Source: Streptomyces rubiginosohelvolus (lineage in GTDB: Bacteria > Actinomycetota > Actinomycetes > Streptomycetales > Streptomycetaceae). Taken from it: DNA of 64,000 bases. Both the position numbers and the translations under genes were made by a program. Under the pieces are notes generated by a model. That model saw only the letters and a program-made list of their open reading frames with translations. It was not told the DNA's origin and made no database searches. Position 1 is the stretch's first letter, and each line of letters opens with the position of its first letter. The DNA lies in NCBI RefSeq assembly GCF_014649875.1, contig NZ_BMTW01000021.1, forward strand, positions 61,519 through 125,518, given 5' to 3'. Of the stretch, positions 1-9,208 are shown piece after piece.

Positions 1-960
1 GCGGTTCGTGGCGGCGATCAGGATGACGCCGCCCTTCACGTCGAACCCGTCCATCTCGACGAGCAGCTGGTTGAGCGTCTGCTCGCGCTCGTCGTGACCG
101 CCGCCCATGCCGGCGCCGCGGTGGCGGCCGACGGCGTCGATCTCGTCGACGAAGACGATCGCCGGGGCGTTCGCCTTGGCCTGCTCGAAGAGGTCACGCA
201 CCCGGGAGGCACCGACACCGACGAACATCTCGACGAAGTCGGAACCGGAGATCGAGTAGAACGGGACGCCCGCCTCGCCGGCGACGGCGCGGGCGAGCAG
301 CGTCTTGCCCGTACCGGGCGGGCCGTAGAGCAGGACGCCCTTGGGGATCTTGGCGCCGACGGCCTGGAACTTCGCCGGCTCCTGGAGGAACTCCTTGATC
401 TCGTGGAGCTCCTCGACGGCCTCGTCGGACCCCGCCACGTCGGCGAAGGTCGTCTTGGGGGTGTCCTTGGTGATCAGCTTGGCCTTGGACTTGCCGAACT
501 GCATGACCTTGGAACCGCCGCCCTGCATCTGATTCATCAGAAACAGGAAGACGACCACGATGAGGACGAAGGGCAGCAGCGAGAGGAGGATCGAGACGAA
601 CGGGGACTGCTTCGACGGCGAGACGGTGTAACCCTTCTCGATGTCACCCGCCTCGAACTTCGTCTGCAGCGTGTCGGCGAGCTCGACGCCCTGGTTGCCG
701 ATGTAGCTCGCCTGGAACTTGCTGCCGGACTCGCCTTCGAGCTTCTGGCCGTCCTTCAGTTCGATCTTGAGGATTTGTTCGTCACCGGTGGTCAGCTTGG
801 CCTGCTCCACCTGGTCCTTGCTGATCGCCTGGATCACCTTGCCGGTGTCCACCGTCTTGTAGCCGCCCGACGAGCCGACGACCTGCATCAACACGACCAC
901 GGCGAGGACGGCCAGCACGATCCACATGACCGGCCCACGGAAGTATCGCTTCACGTCCAT
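1..960 (-). CDS. ftsH: ATP-dependent zinc metalloprotease FtsH (partial, 3' end outside window)
   Basis: Membrane-bound AAA+ protease that degrades misfolded membrane proteins and short-lived regulators. Only the first 320 codons are in the window. Two membrane segments (about residues 8-26 and 123-140) flank the extracytoplasmic domain. The AAA module follows, with Walker A GPPGTGKT near residue 210, Walker B IVFVDEID near 270 and the beginning of the second region of homology (AATNR) at the window edge. The zinc HEXXH part lies beyond position 1. The ATG at 960 gives the MDVKRYFRGP start usual in Streptomyces, behind a GGAGGGA ribosome site. It follows hpt on the same strand after 183 bp, the usual actinobacterial order tilS-hpt-ftsH. 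Confidence 0.97.
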   Translation of the reverse strand, partial: MDVKRYFRGPVMWIVLAVLAVVVLMQVVGSSGGYKTVDTGKVIQAISKDQVEQAKLTTGDEQILKIELKDGQKLEGESGSKFQASYIGNQGVELADTLQTKFEAGDIEKGYTVSPSKQSPFVSILLSLLPFVLIVVVFLFLMNQMQGGGSKVMQFGKSKAKLITKDTPKTTFADVAGSDEAVEELHEIKEFLQEPAKFQAVGAKIPKGVLLYGPPGTGKTLLARAVAGEAGVPFYSISGSDFVEMFVGVGASRVRDLFEQAKANAPAIVFVDEIDAVGRHRGAGMGGGHDEREQTLNQLLVEMDGFDVKGGVILIAATNR

Positions 961-1143
961 CCATACGGAGCGAAGACGCCCCGTCCCTCCTGCCCGTAGG
1001 TAAATGCTGCTGTTTGAAAAGAGTGTTCTTCGGACGGTACCTCAGCATGGGCACCCGCGACCGCTGGGTGCAGCGGAGAAACCTGCTTTCGAAGCTCCAA
1101 CGGCCCGGAGGCGGTGAGGGTTCCCCGGCGGTCCGCCCGGGGG

Positions 1144-1698
1144 TCAGCCGCCGTAGACGTGCGGGGCCAGCGTGCCGACGAAGGGCAGGTTGCGGTACTT
1201 CTCCGCGTAGTCCAGCCCGTAGCCGACGACGAACTCGTTGGGGATGTCGAAACCGATCCACTTCACATCGATCGCGACCTTTGCGGCATCCGGCTTGCGC
1301 AGCAGGGTGCAGACCTCCAGCGAGGCCGGCTCCCGCGAGCCCAGGTTGGACAGCAGCCAGGACAGCGTCAGTCCGGAGTCGATGATGTCCTCGACGATCA
1401 GGACGTGCTTGCCCTTGATGTCGGTGTCGAGGTCCTTGAGGATCCGCACGACGCCGGAGGACTGGGTGCCCGCCCCGTACGAGGAGACGGCCATCCAGTC
1501 CATCGTGACGGGGGTGGACAGCGCGCGCGCCAGGTCCGCCATGACCATCACCGCGCCCTTGAGGACGCCGACGATCAGCAGGTCCTTGCCCGCGTACTCC
1601 GCGTCGATCTTCGCGGCCAGCTCGACGAGCTTCGCGTCGATCTCTTCCTTGGTGAGGAGCACCGACTGAAGGTCGGTACCCATGTCCTTCTCGTTCAC
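1144..1698 (-). CDS. hpt: hypoxanthine phosphoribosyltransferase
   Basis: Purine salvage enzyme that makes IMP or GMP from hypoxanthine or guanine and PRPP in the cytoplasm. The 184-residue length is normal for the family. The PRPP-binding loop VLIVEDIIDSG is intact, the GVLKGAV loop sits near the N terminus, and FDIPNEFVVGYGLDY near the C terminus is characteristic of bacterial HPRT. The start used is GTG at 1698; an in-frame ATG at 1683 (MGTDLQS) preceded by AGAAGGAC is an equally plausible start. It lies between tilS (93 bp upstream) and ftsH, a conserved arrangement in Gram-positive bacteria. Confidence 0.96.
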   Translation of the reverse strand: MNEKDMGTDLQSVLLTKEEIDAKLVELAAKIDAEYAGKDLLIVGVLKGAVMVMADLARALSTPVTMDWMAVSSYGAGTQSSGVVRILKDLDTDIKGKHVLIVEDIIDSGLTLSWLLSNLGSREPASLEVCTLLRKPDAAKVAIDVKWIGFDIPNEFVVGYGLDYAEKYRNLPFVGTLAPHVYGG

Positions 1699-1791
1699 CC
1701 ACGTCTCTTTCTGTGCTGCCGACGCCCTGGCCCGCCGGTCAGGGTCTCCCCGGGCCGGCGGCGGTTCGTCTGCACTTCAGCCGCTCGCGCG

Positions 1792-2904
1792 TCAGCTCTG
1801 CCGAATGACCAGTCTGCCACCCTGCCGCAGCGCCTCGACGCGGCCGGGCAGGTTGATGGCCCGCTGGCCGCGCCAGCCGGTGATCAGGCGGTCGACTTCT
1901 TCGAGGTGCCGGGCGAAGAGGGAGCCGGCGGGCGCCCCGGCCTCGATGAGGGCGCGGCGCAGCACCCGGCGGCGTACCGCGGGGGGCAGGGCGTAGAGCC
2001 CCGCGCACTCCAGGCGGCCGGTCTCGTCGCGTACGGACAGCTCGGCCTCGGCAGCCCAGGTGTCCAGGGCGTCGGCGTCGTCGCGGGAGAGCTGGGCGGT
2101 ACGGGCGAGGGCTTCGACGACGCCTTTGCCGAGCGCCTTCTCCAGGGCGGGCAGGCCTTCGTGGCGGAGCCGGGAGCGGGTGTAGGCGGGGTCGATGTTG
2201 TGCGGGTCGTCCCAGACGGGGATCGACTGGACCAGGCAGGCCTTGCGGGCGGTCTGCCGGTCGAGCTGGAGGAAGGGGCGGCGGTAGCGGCCGGCCGGTC
2301 CGGAGGCGGCGGCCATGCCGGAGAGCGAGCGGATGCCGGAGCCGCGGGCGAGGCCGAGGAGGACGGTCTCGGCCTGGTCGTCGCGGGTGTGGCCGAGGAG
2401 GACGGCGGCGGCGCCGTGGCGCTCGGCGGCGGCGTCCAGCGCGGCGTAGCGGGCGTCGCGGGCGGCGGCCTCGGGGCCGCCCTCGCGTCCGACGTGCACG
2501 GCGACGGCCTCGACGGGGTCGAGGTCCATGGCGGTGAGCCGGGTGACGACCTCGGCAGCGCGGAGGCCGGAGCCCGGCTGGAGGTTGTGGTCGACGGTGA
2601 TGCCGCCGGCCCGGACATCGAGCTTGCGGGCCTCGAAGGCGAGCGCGGAGGCGAGCGCCATGGAGTCGGCGCCGCCGGAGCAGGCGACGAGGACGAGCGG
2701 GGTGTCGGGCCGTTCGGGGAGGGCGGTCAGGGAGCCGCCCGCGGCGCCGGCCTCGGCGTAGGGGGAGCCGGCGGCGTGCGCGGGGCGCCTGGCCGCTTCG
2801 GCGGGCCGGTCGTGGCCGGCGTTCCGCTGGAATTCGGTGATGACGTCGTGGAGTACGCGGCGGACCGCCAGGCGTATCGCCGCGACCGCAGGATGGGGAC
2901 CCAT
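1792..2904 (-). CDS. tilS: tRNA(Ile)-lysidine synthetase TilS
   Basis: Modifies the wobble cytidine of the CAU-anticodon isoleucine tRNA to lysidine using ATP and lysine, so that the tRNA reads AUA. The N-type ATP-pyrophosphatase P-loop SGGADSMAL is visible near residue 80, followed by LLGHTRDDQAETVLLGL, a hallmark of TilS, and RPFLQLDR. The 370-residue length fits actinobacterial TilS. I chose ATG 2904 (MGPHPAVAAIRLAVR) over a longer reading that would start at 2967, because the extension looks non-coding. The gene lies directly upstream of hpt on the same strand. Confidence 0.93.
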   Translation of the reverse strand: MGPHPAVAAIRLAVRRVLHDVITEFQRNAGHDRPAEAARRPAHAAGSPYAEAGAAGGSLTALPERPDTPLVLVACSGGADSMALASALAFEARKLDVRAGGITVDHNLQPGSGLRAAEVVTRLTAMDLDPVEAVAVHVGREGGPEAAARDARYAALDAAAERHGAAAVLLGHTRDDQAETVLLGLARGSGIRSLSGMAAASGPAGRYRRPFLQLDRQTARKACLVQSIPVWDDPHNIDPAYTRSRLRHEGLPALEKALGKGVVEALARTAQLSRDDADALDTWAAEAELSVRDETGRLECAGLYALPPAVRRRVLRRALIEAGAPAGSLFARHLEEVDRLITGWRGQRAINLPGRVEALRQGGRLVIRQS

Positions 2905-3081
2905 GTCCGGTGCCCTTCGTGGAGTTCGGGAGGTGCGTCGAGCGCCGGAACGCGTGAGTCCCGTCACTCAGAGTGCGTCGATGGTGACAGAGGCAAGCTG
3001 TTCATCGAGCATTGCACGCCTTCCCGGGCCTCCATGGTCCCTCGGATGGGTGATTGGGGGGCGAATATCGGTACCTCGGGG

Positions 3082-3102
3082 CGGTCCGGGGGCACCGGAC
3101 CG
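3082..3102 (-). terminator. hairpin terminator after the DUF2342 gene
   Basis: A perfect 8-bp stem (CGGTCCGG 3082-3089, CCGGACCG 3095-3102) with a 5-nt loop sits immediately past the stop codon of the leftward DUF2342 gene. It has no clear T-run, as is usual in Streptomyces. Confidence 0.6.
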
Positions 3103-4236
3103 TCAGGATTCGGCCTTGCGGTGCACGCGCGCGACCCAGTCGGCGGGCTTGGCGATCTCGGCCTTGGTCGGGAGGGTGTTGGGCGAGGTCCAGACGCGGT
3201 TGAAGCCGTCCATGCCGACCTCGTCGACGACCGACCGTACGAACTTCTCGCCGTCCTTGTACTGGCGGAGCTTGGCGTCGAGGCCGAGGAGCTTGCGCAG
3301 GGCCTGGTCGAGGCGGCCGGCGCCCTGGGCGCGGCGCTGCTGGAACTTCTCGCGGATCTCGGAGACGGAGCCGACGACATCGGGGCCGACGCCGTCCATG
3401 ACGTAGTCCGCGTGTCCTTCGAGGAGGGACATGACGGCGGTGAGGCGGCCGAGGACCTCGCGCTGGGCGGGGGTCTGGACGATGTCGACGAGGCTGCGGG
3501 TGTCGCTCTCGCCCTGTTCGCCCTCGGGGCGGCCGCCGGAGAGGGACTGGGCGGCCTCGCGGAGCCGTTCCAGGAAGGTCGTCGGGTCGACGTCGGTCTC
3601 GTCGAGGAACGTCTGGATCTCGCCCTGGAGATGGTCGCGGAGCCAGGGCACGCCGGTGAACTGGGTGCGGTGGGTCTCCTCGTGGAGGGCGACCCAGAGC
3701 CGGAAGTCGTGCGGGTCGACGTCCAGCTCGCGTTCGACGTGGACGATGTTGGGGGCGACGAGGAGGAGCCGGCCGCCGCCGTTCGCGGAGGCGGGCAGCT
3801 CTCGGGTGGCGGGGGCGAACGTCTCGTACTGGCCGAGCACCCGGGAGGCGAGGAACGAGAGCAGCATGCCCAGCTCGACGCCGGTGACCTTGCCGCCGAC
3901 CGCGCCGAGGACGGCGCCGCCGGGTCCGCCGGAGCGGCGGCTCTCCATCTTGGCGAGCAGGGGCTGGAGGAGTTCGCGGAAGCCGGCGACGTTGGCCCTG
4001 ATCCAGCCGGGGCGGTCGACGACGAGGACGGGGGTGTCCTCGGGTTCGGTGCCTTCGGGGATCATCCGGGTGAAGAGCCGGACGTGCTCCTCGGAGGCCT
4101 TGGCGTGCCGCCGGAGCTCCGCGACGACGGCGCGGGCCTCCTCGCGGCTGATGTCGGGTCCGGGCCGCACGAGTCGGGTCGCGGTCGCCACCGCGAGATT
4201 CCAGTCGACCATCTGGGCACCACCGATGCTCGTCAT
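3103..4236 (-). CDS. zinc-dependent metalloprotease-like protein (DUF2342 / F420-associated family)
   Basis: Member of an actinobacterial zincin-like family sometimes named coenzyme F420 biosynthesis-associated protein; its substrate is not known. The 377-residue protein carries the metal-binding helix WVALHEETHRTQF (HEXXH type) near residue 190, after a stretch ending LLVAPNIVHVERELDVDPHDF that is typical of the family. A second conserved part, GHADYVMDGVG, near residue 275 probably supplies further ligands. No signal peptide is seen, so it is probably cytoplasmic. It lies between dacB and tilS on the same strand, with a terminator hairpin just after its stop. A protease activity is inferred from the motif only. 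Confidence 0.88.
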   Translation of the reverse strand: MTSIGGAQMVDWNLAVATATRLVRPGPDISREEARAVVAELRRHAKASEEHVRLFTRMIPEGTEPEDTPVLVVDRPGWIRANVAGFRELLQPLLAKMESRRSGGPGGAVLGAVGGKVTGVELGMLLSFLASRVLGQYETFAPATRELPASANGGGRLLLVAPNIVHVERELDVDPHDFRLWVALHEETHRTQFTGVPWLRDHLQGEIQTFLDETDVDPTTFLERLREAAQSLSGGRPEGEQGESDTRSLVDIVQTPAQREVLGRLTAVMSLLEGHADYVMDGVGPDVVGSVSEIREKFQQRRAQGAGRLDQALRKLLGLDAKLRQYKDGEKFVRSVVDEVGMDGFNRVWTSPNTLPTKAEIAKPADWVARVHRKAES

Positions 4237-4306
4237 GCGTCAACCGTACGTGAGCCTGTCGTCCCTTGGTGGGGTCTTGCAGGGCTCTTCGGGTGCGGCC
4301 CCGTGC

Positions 4307-5782
4307 TCAGCCGCCTGTTCCGGCGAGTGCGGTGGCCAGGGCGTCGAGGGCGGGTTCGGCCTGGCCCGCGTCGATGCTGCCGGAGGCGAGGAAGGCGAAG
4401 GCGAGCAGGCGGCCCTGGCGGTCGACGACGGTGCCCGCGAGGGAGTTGACGCCGAAGAGGGTGCCGGTCTTGGCGCGGATCAGGCCGGTGCCCTCGGCGT
4501 CGGGCGCGTACCGGCCGCCGAGGGTGCCGCTGAAGCCCGCGATCGGGAGGCCCGTGAGGACCGGGCGGAGGCCGGGGCGGTCGGGGTCGGCGGCACGGGC
4601 GAGGAGCGCGGTGAGGAGGGCGGGGGTGACCCGGTCCTTGCGGTCCAGGCCGCTGCCGTCGGCGAAGTGGGCCCCGCCCACCGGGATCTTGAGCTTCTTC
4701 AGCTCGTTGGTGACGGCGCGGCGGGCCCCGGCGAACGAGGCGCTCTCGCCCTTGGCGATGGCGGTCTGCCGGGCGAGGGCCTCGGCGATGTCGTTGTCGC
4801 TGTTGGTGAGGGTGCGCTCGACGAGGGCGTCGAGCGGGGCGGAGCGGTGGGTGGCGACGGTGCGGGCCTCGTCGGCGGCGCGGGCCTCGCGGGGGGCGCC
4901 GGTGACCTTGACGCCCGCCTCCTTCAGGGCGGCGGCGAAGGTGCGGGCGGCCTCGCCCGCGGGGTCGTCGGTGCGCTTGGCGGGGCCGCGGTCCGTGTCG
5001 TTGACGCGGCCCTCGTTGACCATCAGGGCGGTGACGGGCGCGATGTTCTCGTTGGGGCTGATCGGGTGGAGGACGGGGCCGGTGTAGCGGGAGATGTCGT
5101 ACGTGAGCCGTACGGAGTCCCGGTCGTCCTCGCGCACGGCGTCGGCGGTGTCGGCGGCCATCTCGCGCAGGGCCGCCTCGCTGAGCGTGGGGTCGCCGCC
5201 GCCGACGAGGGTGACGGTGCGGGAGTCGGGGGACAGCGCGGCGGTGGTCGCGATGCGGTGGTCGGGGCCGAGGACCGAGAGGGCCGCGGTGGCGGTGGCG
5301 ATCTTGATGGTGGAGGCCGGGGTCATCGGGGTGGTGGCGCCCTGCCCGTACAGCTGCTCGCCGGTGGCGGTGTCGACGACGGACGCGGCGACCTTGTCCC
5401 CGAGGCCGGGATCGCCGATGAGCGGGGCGAGGGTGTCGCGGAGTGCGGCGGGGTCCTGGGGGGCGTCGTGGGTGGTGGTGCCTAGGGCGGGCAGGACGGC
5501 AGGGGCGCTGGGGGCCGGGCTGGGGCCGTCGGGCGTCCGGCGTCCGTGATGTGCGCCACCTGTGCGGTCACCGGCGGCTGCCAGTGCCCGCTCGGCCTTA
5601 CGCTGACCGTTGTCCCAGGGGCCGGCGGCGAGGACGGCGCCGGTTGCGACGACCAGGCCGAGCGTTGCGGAGCCTGCGATCACCTGCCAGGTGTACGCCC
5701 CGTTGCGCTTCCTCGTCAGGATCTTCGGCCCGCCCCACGGGTCCGAGGGGCGCATCGACGGTTCTTCCACCTGCTCGGCCAC
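4307..5782 (-). CDS. dacB: D-alanyl-D-alanine carboxypeptidase/endopeptidase (PBP4, S13 family)
   Basis: Penicillin-binding protein that trims peptidoglycan stem peptides outside the cell. All three serine-enzyme motifs are present: SxxK in TPASTIKIATA, SxN in TNSDNDIAEAL, and KTG in IRAKTGTLFG. An N-terminal membrane anchor or signal (about residues 22-46) is followed by a Pro/Ala/Thr-rich linker. The start is uncertain: GTG 5782 has an upstream AAGGGG, while ATG 5755 (MRPSDPWGG) is also good. It is divergent from ppa and the first gene of the leftward run toward tilS. A length near 490 residues is normal for S13 enzymes. Confidence 0.92.
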   Translation of the reverse strand: MAEQVEEPSMRPSDPWGGPKILTRKRNGAYTWQVIAGSATLGLVVATGAVLAAGPWDNGQRKAERALAAAGDRTGGAHHGRRTPDGPSPAPSAPAVLPALGTTTHDAPQDPAALRDTLAPLIGDPGLGDKVAASVVDTATGEQLYGQGATTPMTPASTIKIATATAALSVLGPDHRIATTAALSPDSRTVTLVGGGDPTLSEAALREMAADTADAVREDDRDSVRLTYDISRYTGPVLHPISPNENIAPVTALMVNEGRVNDTDRGPAKRTDDPAGEAARTFAAALKEAGVKVTGAPREARAADEARTVATHRSAPLDALVERTLTNSDNDIAEALARQTAIAKGESASFAGARRAVTNELKKLKIPVGGAHFADGSGLDRKDRVTPALLTALLARAADPDRPGLRPVLTGLPIAGFSGTLGGRYAPDAEGTGLIRAKTGTLFGVNSLAGTVVDRQGRLLAFAFLASGSIDAGQAEPALDALATALAGTGG

Positions 5783-5868
5783 CGCTGACCAGCCCCTTTC
5801 GCGAGCACACTTCTGCGTGGGGGACACTTAATCACCAGTCGTATGTGTTGATCATGGAGGAGCCACCC

Positions 5869-6363
5869 GTGGAGTTCGACGTCACCATCGAGATCCCGAA
5901 GGGTTCGCGGAACAAGTACGAGGTGGACCACGAGACCGGTCGGATCCGCCTGGACCGTCGACTCTTCACCTCGACCAGCTACCCGGCCGACTACGGCTTC
6001 GTCGAGAACACCCTCGGCGAGGACGGCGACCCGCTGGACGCGCTGGTCATCCTGGACGAGCCGACCTTCCCCGGTTGCCTCATCAAGTGCCGCGCCATCG
6101 GCATGTTCCGGATGACCGACGAGGCGGGCGGCGACGACAAGCTGCTCTGCGTCCCGGCGTCCGACCCGCGCGTGGAGCACCTGCGCGACATCCACCACGT
6201 GTCGGAGTTCGACCGCCTGGAGATCCAGCACTTCTTCGAGGTCTACAAGGACCTGGAGCCGGGCAAGTCCGTCGAGGGCGCCGACTGGGTCGGCCGCGCC
6301 GAGGCGGAGGCCGAGATCGAGGCCTCCTACAAGCGTCTTGAGGCGCAGGGCGGCGCGCACTGA
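5869..6363 (+). CDS. ppa: inorganic pyrophosphatase
   Basis: Soluble family I pyrophosphatase that hydrolyses pyrophosphate to two phosphates and so drives biosynthetic reactions. The 164-residue protein begins VEFDVTIEIPKGSRNKYEVD; the metal-binding signature DGDPLDALV and the downstream DEAGGDDKLLCVP are intact. The ribosome site decides the start: GGAGGAG at 5857-5863 lies just before GTG 5869, so the ATG at 5854 is part of the ribosome site region and not the start. It is divergent from dacB and followed by a hairpin terminator. Confidence 0.97.
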   Translation: MEFDVTIEIPKGSRNKYEVDHETGRIRLDRRLFTSTSYPADYGFVENTLGEDGDPLDALVILDEPTFPGCLIKCRAIGMFRMTDEAGGDDKLLCVPASDPRVEHLRDIHHVSEFDRLEIQHFFEVYKDLEPGKSVEGADWVGRAEAEAEIEASYKRLEAQGGAH

Positions 6364-6407
6364 CGTCCCTCTTCCGGTTCCGTTTGTGAGCCGGACGGCC
6401 GTCTTCG

Positions 6408-6441
6408 ACGGGCGGTGCACCTTCACGGGTGTGCCGCCCGT
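6408..6441 (+). terminator. hairpin terminator after ppa
   Basis: ACGGGCGGTGCACC (6408-6421) can pair with GGTGTGCCGCCCGT (6428-6441), 12 of 14 positions, around a short loop, and is followed by a short T-rich stretch. It lies between ppa and the start of the ThrE-type gene. Confidence 0.6.
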
Positions 6442-6538
6442 TTCGCTGTGCGCACCGCCTCGCCATGCGGGGGTCATGTCGGTGGCCATACTGGGCACAC
6501 GTGCGCCCGGAAGATCAGCCGAGCAGGAACGAGGTCGA

Positions 6539-8242
6539 GTGGTGGCGGAATCGGGCGGTCCTGAGGACCAGAAGCCCCAGTCCGATGAGGCGCGGAGCGC
6601 TTTCGCTCCGCCCGCCGGGACGATGCATCCGGTGTCGCCGCCCGAGGAGGACCATCCGACGTCGGAGTTCGCGATCCCGGACGGGGTGGTGTCCGACGCG
6701 AGCGGCGCGGCGTCTGCGGGAAGCGGATCGGCGGGCGGTTCGAACTCGGACACGCTGAGTTCCGCTTTCACTCCGCCGAGCACGTACAAGGCCCAGCAGT
6801 CGCCGCCCGCCTTCACCCCGGCGCAGGGCATTCCGATGGTCAAGCTGACCAAGGAAGCGCCCTGGCAGGACCGGATGCGCACGATGCTGCGGATGCCGGT
6901 GACCGAGCGTCCGGCGGCCGAGTCGATCCAGCGCACCGACGACGAGACGGGTCCGGCCGTGCCGCGCGTGCTCGACCTGACGCTGCGTATCGGGGAGCTG
7001 CTGCTGGCGGGCGGTGAGGGCGCCGAGGACGTCGAGGCGGCGATGTTCGCGGTGACCCGGTCCTACGGCCTGGACCGCAGCGAGCCGACGGTCACGTTCA
7101 CGCTGCTGTCCATCTCGCACCAGCCGTCGCTGGTCGACGACCCGGTGACGGCGAGCCGTACCGTACGCCGCCGGGGCACCGACTACACCCGTCTGGCGGC
7201 GGTGTTCCGGCTGGTCGACGACATCACGAGCGAAGACGCCGAGGTGTCGCTGGAGGAGGCCTACCGGCGGCTCGCGGAGATCCGCCGTAACCGTCACCCG
7301 TACCCGGGCTGGGTGCTGACGGCGGCCGCCGGGCTGCTGGCCGGTTCGGCTTCCGTGCTGGTCGGCGGTGGGTTCCTGGTGTTCGTCGTGGCGGCGGCGG
7401 GCGCGATGCTCGGCGACCGGCTGGCATGGCTGTGCGCCGGGCGCGGGCTGCCGGAGTTCTACCAGTTCACGGTGGCCGCGATGCCGCCCGCCGCGCTGGG
7501 CGTCGCACTGACCCTGACCCATTCGACGGACATCCGCCCCTCCGCGGTGATCACCGGTGGGCTGTTCGCGCTGCTGCCGGGGCGGGCGCTGGTGGCGGGC
7601 GTGCAGGACGGGCTGACCGGTTACTACATCACCGCCTCGGCCCGGCTGCTCGAAGTCATGTACTTCTTCATCGGGATCGTCGCGGGCGTCCTGATCGTCC
7701 TGTACCTGGGGCTGCAGCTGGGGGCGGAGCTCAACCCCGAGGCCCGGTTCACGCCGTACAACGAGCCGGTGGTGCAGATCCTGGCGTCGATGGCGCTGAG
7801 TCTGGCCTTCGCCGTACTGCTCCAGCAGGAGCGGTCGACCGTGCTGGCGGTCACCCTGAACGGCGGCGTCGCCTGGATCATCTTCGGGGCGATGGCCCGG
7901 ACCGGGGACATCTCGCCGGTCGCGGCGACGGCGGTGGCGGCGGGTCTGGTCGGCCTGTTCGGCCAGCTGTTCTCGCGCTACCGGTTCCACTCCTCGCTGC
8001 CGTACATCACGGCGGCGATCGGGCCGCTGCTGCCCGGTTCGGCGACGTACTTCGGTCTGCTGGGCGTGGCGCAGAACGAGCTGGACACCGGGCTCGCCTC
8101 GCTGTCGACGGCGGTCGCGACGGCGCTGGCCATCGCGATCGGGGTGAACCTGGGGAGCGAGATCTCGCGGCTGTTCATGGGGCTGCCGGGGGCGATCGGT
8201 GGGGCGAGCCGCCGGGCGGCGAAGCGGACCAGGGGGTTCTGA
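6539..8242 (+). CDS. threonine/serine exporter family (ThrE) membrane protein
   Basis: Predicted inner-membrane exporter of the ThrE family. The hydrophilic N-terminal part (about the first 130 residues, low complexity, rich in Ser, Ala and Pro) is followed by the conserved cytoplasmic domain containing RIGELLLAGGEGAEDVE, the usual ThrE signature, and then by about ten hydrophobic segments from roughly residue 260 to 555. The start is set at GTG 6539 (VVAESGGPEDQ), behind AGGAACGAGG; ATG 6476 is a weaker alternative. Its neighbour ppa is probably transcribed separately. Whether it moves threonine or another small solute cannot be told from the sequence. Confidence 0.85.
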   Translation: MVAESGGPEDQKPQSDEARSAFAPPAGTMHPVSPPEEDHPTSEFAIPDGVVSDASGAASAGSGSAGGSNSDTLSSAFTPPSTYKAQQSPPAFTPAQGIPMVKLTKEAPWQDRMRTMLRMPVTERPAAESIQRTDDETGPAVPRVLDLTLRIGELLLAGGEGAEDVEAAMFAVTRSYGLDRSEPTVTFTLLSISHQPSLVDDPVTASRTVRRRGTDYTRLAAVFRLVDDITSEDAEVSLEEAYRRLAEIRRNRHPYPGWVLTAAAGLLAGSASVLVGGGFLVFVVAAAGAMLGDRLAWLCAGRGLPEFYQFTVAAMPPAALGVALTLTHSTDIRPSAVITGGLFALLPGRALVAGVQDGLTGYYITASARLLEVMYFFIGIVAGVLIVLYLGLQLGAELNPEARFTPYNEPVVQILASMALSLAFAVLLQQERSTVLAVTLNGGVAWIIFGAMARTGDISPVAATAVAAGLVGLFGQLFSRYRFHSSLPYITAAIGPLLPGSATYFGLLGVAQNELDTGLASLSTAVATALAIAIGVNLGSEISRLFMGLPGAIGGASRRAAKRTRGF

Positions 8243-8281
8243 GCCCGCGGGCTTCGTGGCCGTACGAACGCCGTACGCGCG

Positions 8282-8320
8282 GAAGCGCCCCTCCCCCGGA
8301 GCTGCGGGGAGGGGCGCTTC
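8282..8320. terminator. bidirectional hairpin terminator
   Basis: A perfect 15-bp stem (GAAGCGCCCCTCCCC 8282-8296 with GGGGAGGGGCGCTTC 8306-8320) and a 9-nt loop sits between the convergent ThrE-type and DedA genes, so it can stop transcription from both sides. Confidence 0.85.
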
Positions 8321-8339
8321 GTCGTGTACGTGCGCGGGG

Positions 8340-9056
8340 TCAGCGCTTGGCGTGCCGGCCGCGCTGGCCGGAGGAGGGGCCGTTGCCGCCCGGGGGGCGG
8401 CCGGAGCCGTCGCCCGCCTCGGCCACGGCGGCCTTCTTGCCCTGGCTGCGGGCCCGCAGCACCTCGATCACGATCGGCACGACGGAGATGAGCACGATCA
8501 GGATGAGGATCATCTCGATGTGCTCGTGCACGAAGTCGATCTTGCCGAGGAGGGCTCCGAGCACGGTGACGCCGACGCCCCAGAGGATCGCGCCGACGAC
8601 GTTGTACGTGATGAAGGAGCGGTAGTTCATCCGGCTGACGCCCGCGATGATCGGCGTGAACGTGCGCACGATGGGCACGAAGCGCGCCAGGACCAGGGAC
8701 TTCGGGCCGTGCTTCTCGAAGAACTCGTGCGCCTTCTCCACGTTCTCCTGCTTGAAGAGGCGGGAGTCGGGGCGCTTGAAGAGGGCCGGGCCGACCTTGC
8801 GGCCGAAGAGATAGCCCACCTGGTCGCCGACGATCGCGGCCACCGCGATCAGCGTGCAGACCAGCCAGAGCGGGTACTTCAGCTGTCCCGTGGTCACCAG
8901 CAGACCCGTGGTGAACAGCAGCGAGTCGCCGGGCAGGAAGAACCCGATCAGGAGGCCGGACTCGGCGAAGACGATGAGGAGCAGGCCGGGGAGCCCGAAC
9001 GTGTTGAGCAGATAGTCCGGGTCCAGCCAGCTCGGTCCGAGCGCAAGCGTATTCAA
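8340..9056 (-). CDS. DedA family membrane protein
   Basis: Integral membrane protein of the DedA/VTT (SNARE-associated) superfamily, whose members are implicated in lipid translocation and membrane homeostasis. Family signatures are present: FAESGLLIGFFLPGDSLLF near the N terminus and FVPIVRTFTPIIAGVSRM in the central conserved part. About five membrane segments are visible and the C-terminal tail is polar and Gly/Arg rich. The start is taken as TTG 9056 (MNTLALGPSWLDPDY) because GGAG lies 9 nt upstream; a TTG at 9116 would add 20 residues without a ribosome site. It converges with the ThrE-type gene across a strong terminator. Confidence 0.9.
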   Translation of the reverse strand: MNTLALGPSWLDPDYLLNTFGLPGLLLIVFAESGLLIGFFLPGDSLLFTTGLLVTTGQLKYPLWLVCTLIAVAAIVGDQVGYLFGRKVGPALFKRPDSRLFKQENVEKAHEFFEKHGPKSLVLARFVPIVRTFTPIIAGVSRMNYRSFITYNVVGAILWGVGVTVLGALLGKIDFVHEHIEMILILIVLISVVPIVIEVLRARSQGKKAAVAEAGDGSGRPPGGNGPSSGQRGRHAKR

Positions 9057-9208
9057 GGGTCCGGGCTCCAGGATGAGGGGTGCGATGGCGGCTCTGTGGC
9101 CGCCCCAAGCTATCAACGCCCGATGCGTGCCCGTGGTTCCAGTGGCGTACAGCGGGAATGCGCATCCTACGAAGCGGCCCGAAGCTGATCACAGGAGGTG
9201 CCACCAAC

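Noticed and set aside
94..999. Long plus-strand open frame (301 residues) opposite ftsH
   Set aside because: It is the antisense shadow of the ftsH coding sequence; the minus frame has clear AAA and membrane motifs while this one shows only the Glu/Asp/Leu/Arg-rich composition of an antisense frame.
1123..1142. Possible hairpin after hpt
   Set aside because: The stem needs a bulge and almost no loop; too weak to call as a terminator.
1114..4449. Very long plus-strand open frame (1111 residues) over hpt, tilS and DUF2342
   Set aside because: High-GC antisense artefact: it covers three well-supported minus-strand genes and has no recognisable domain.
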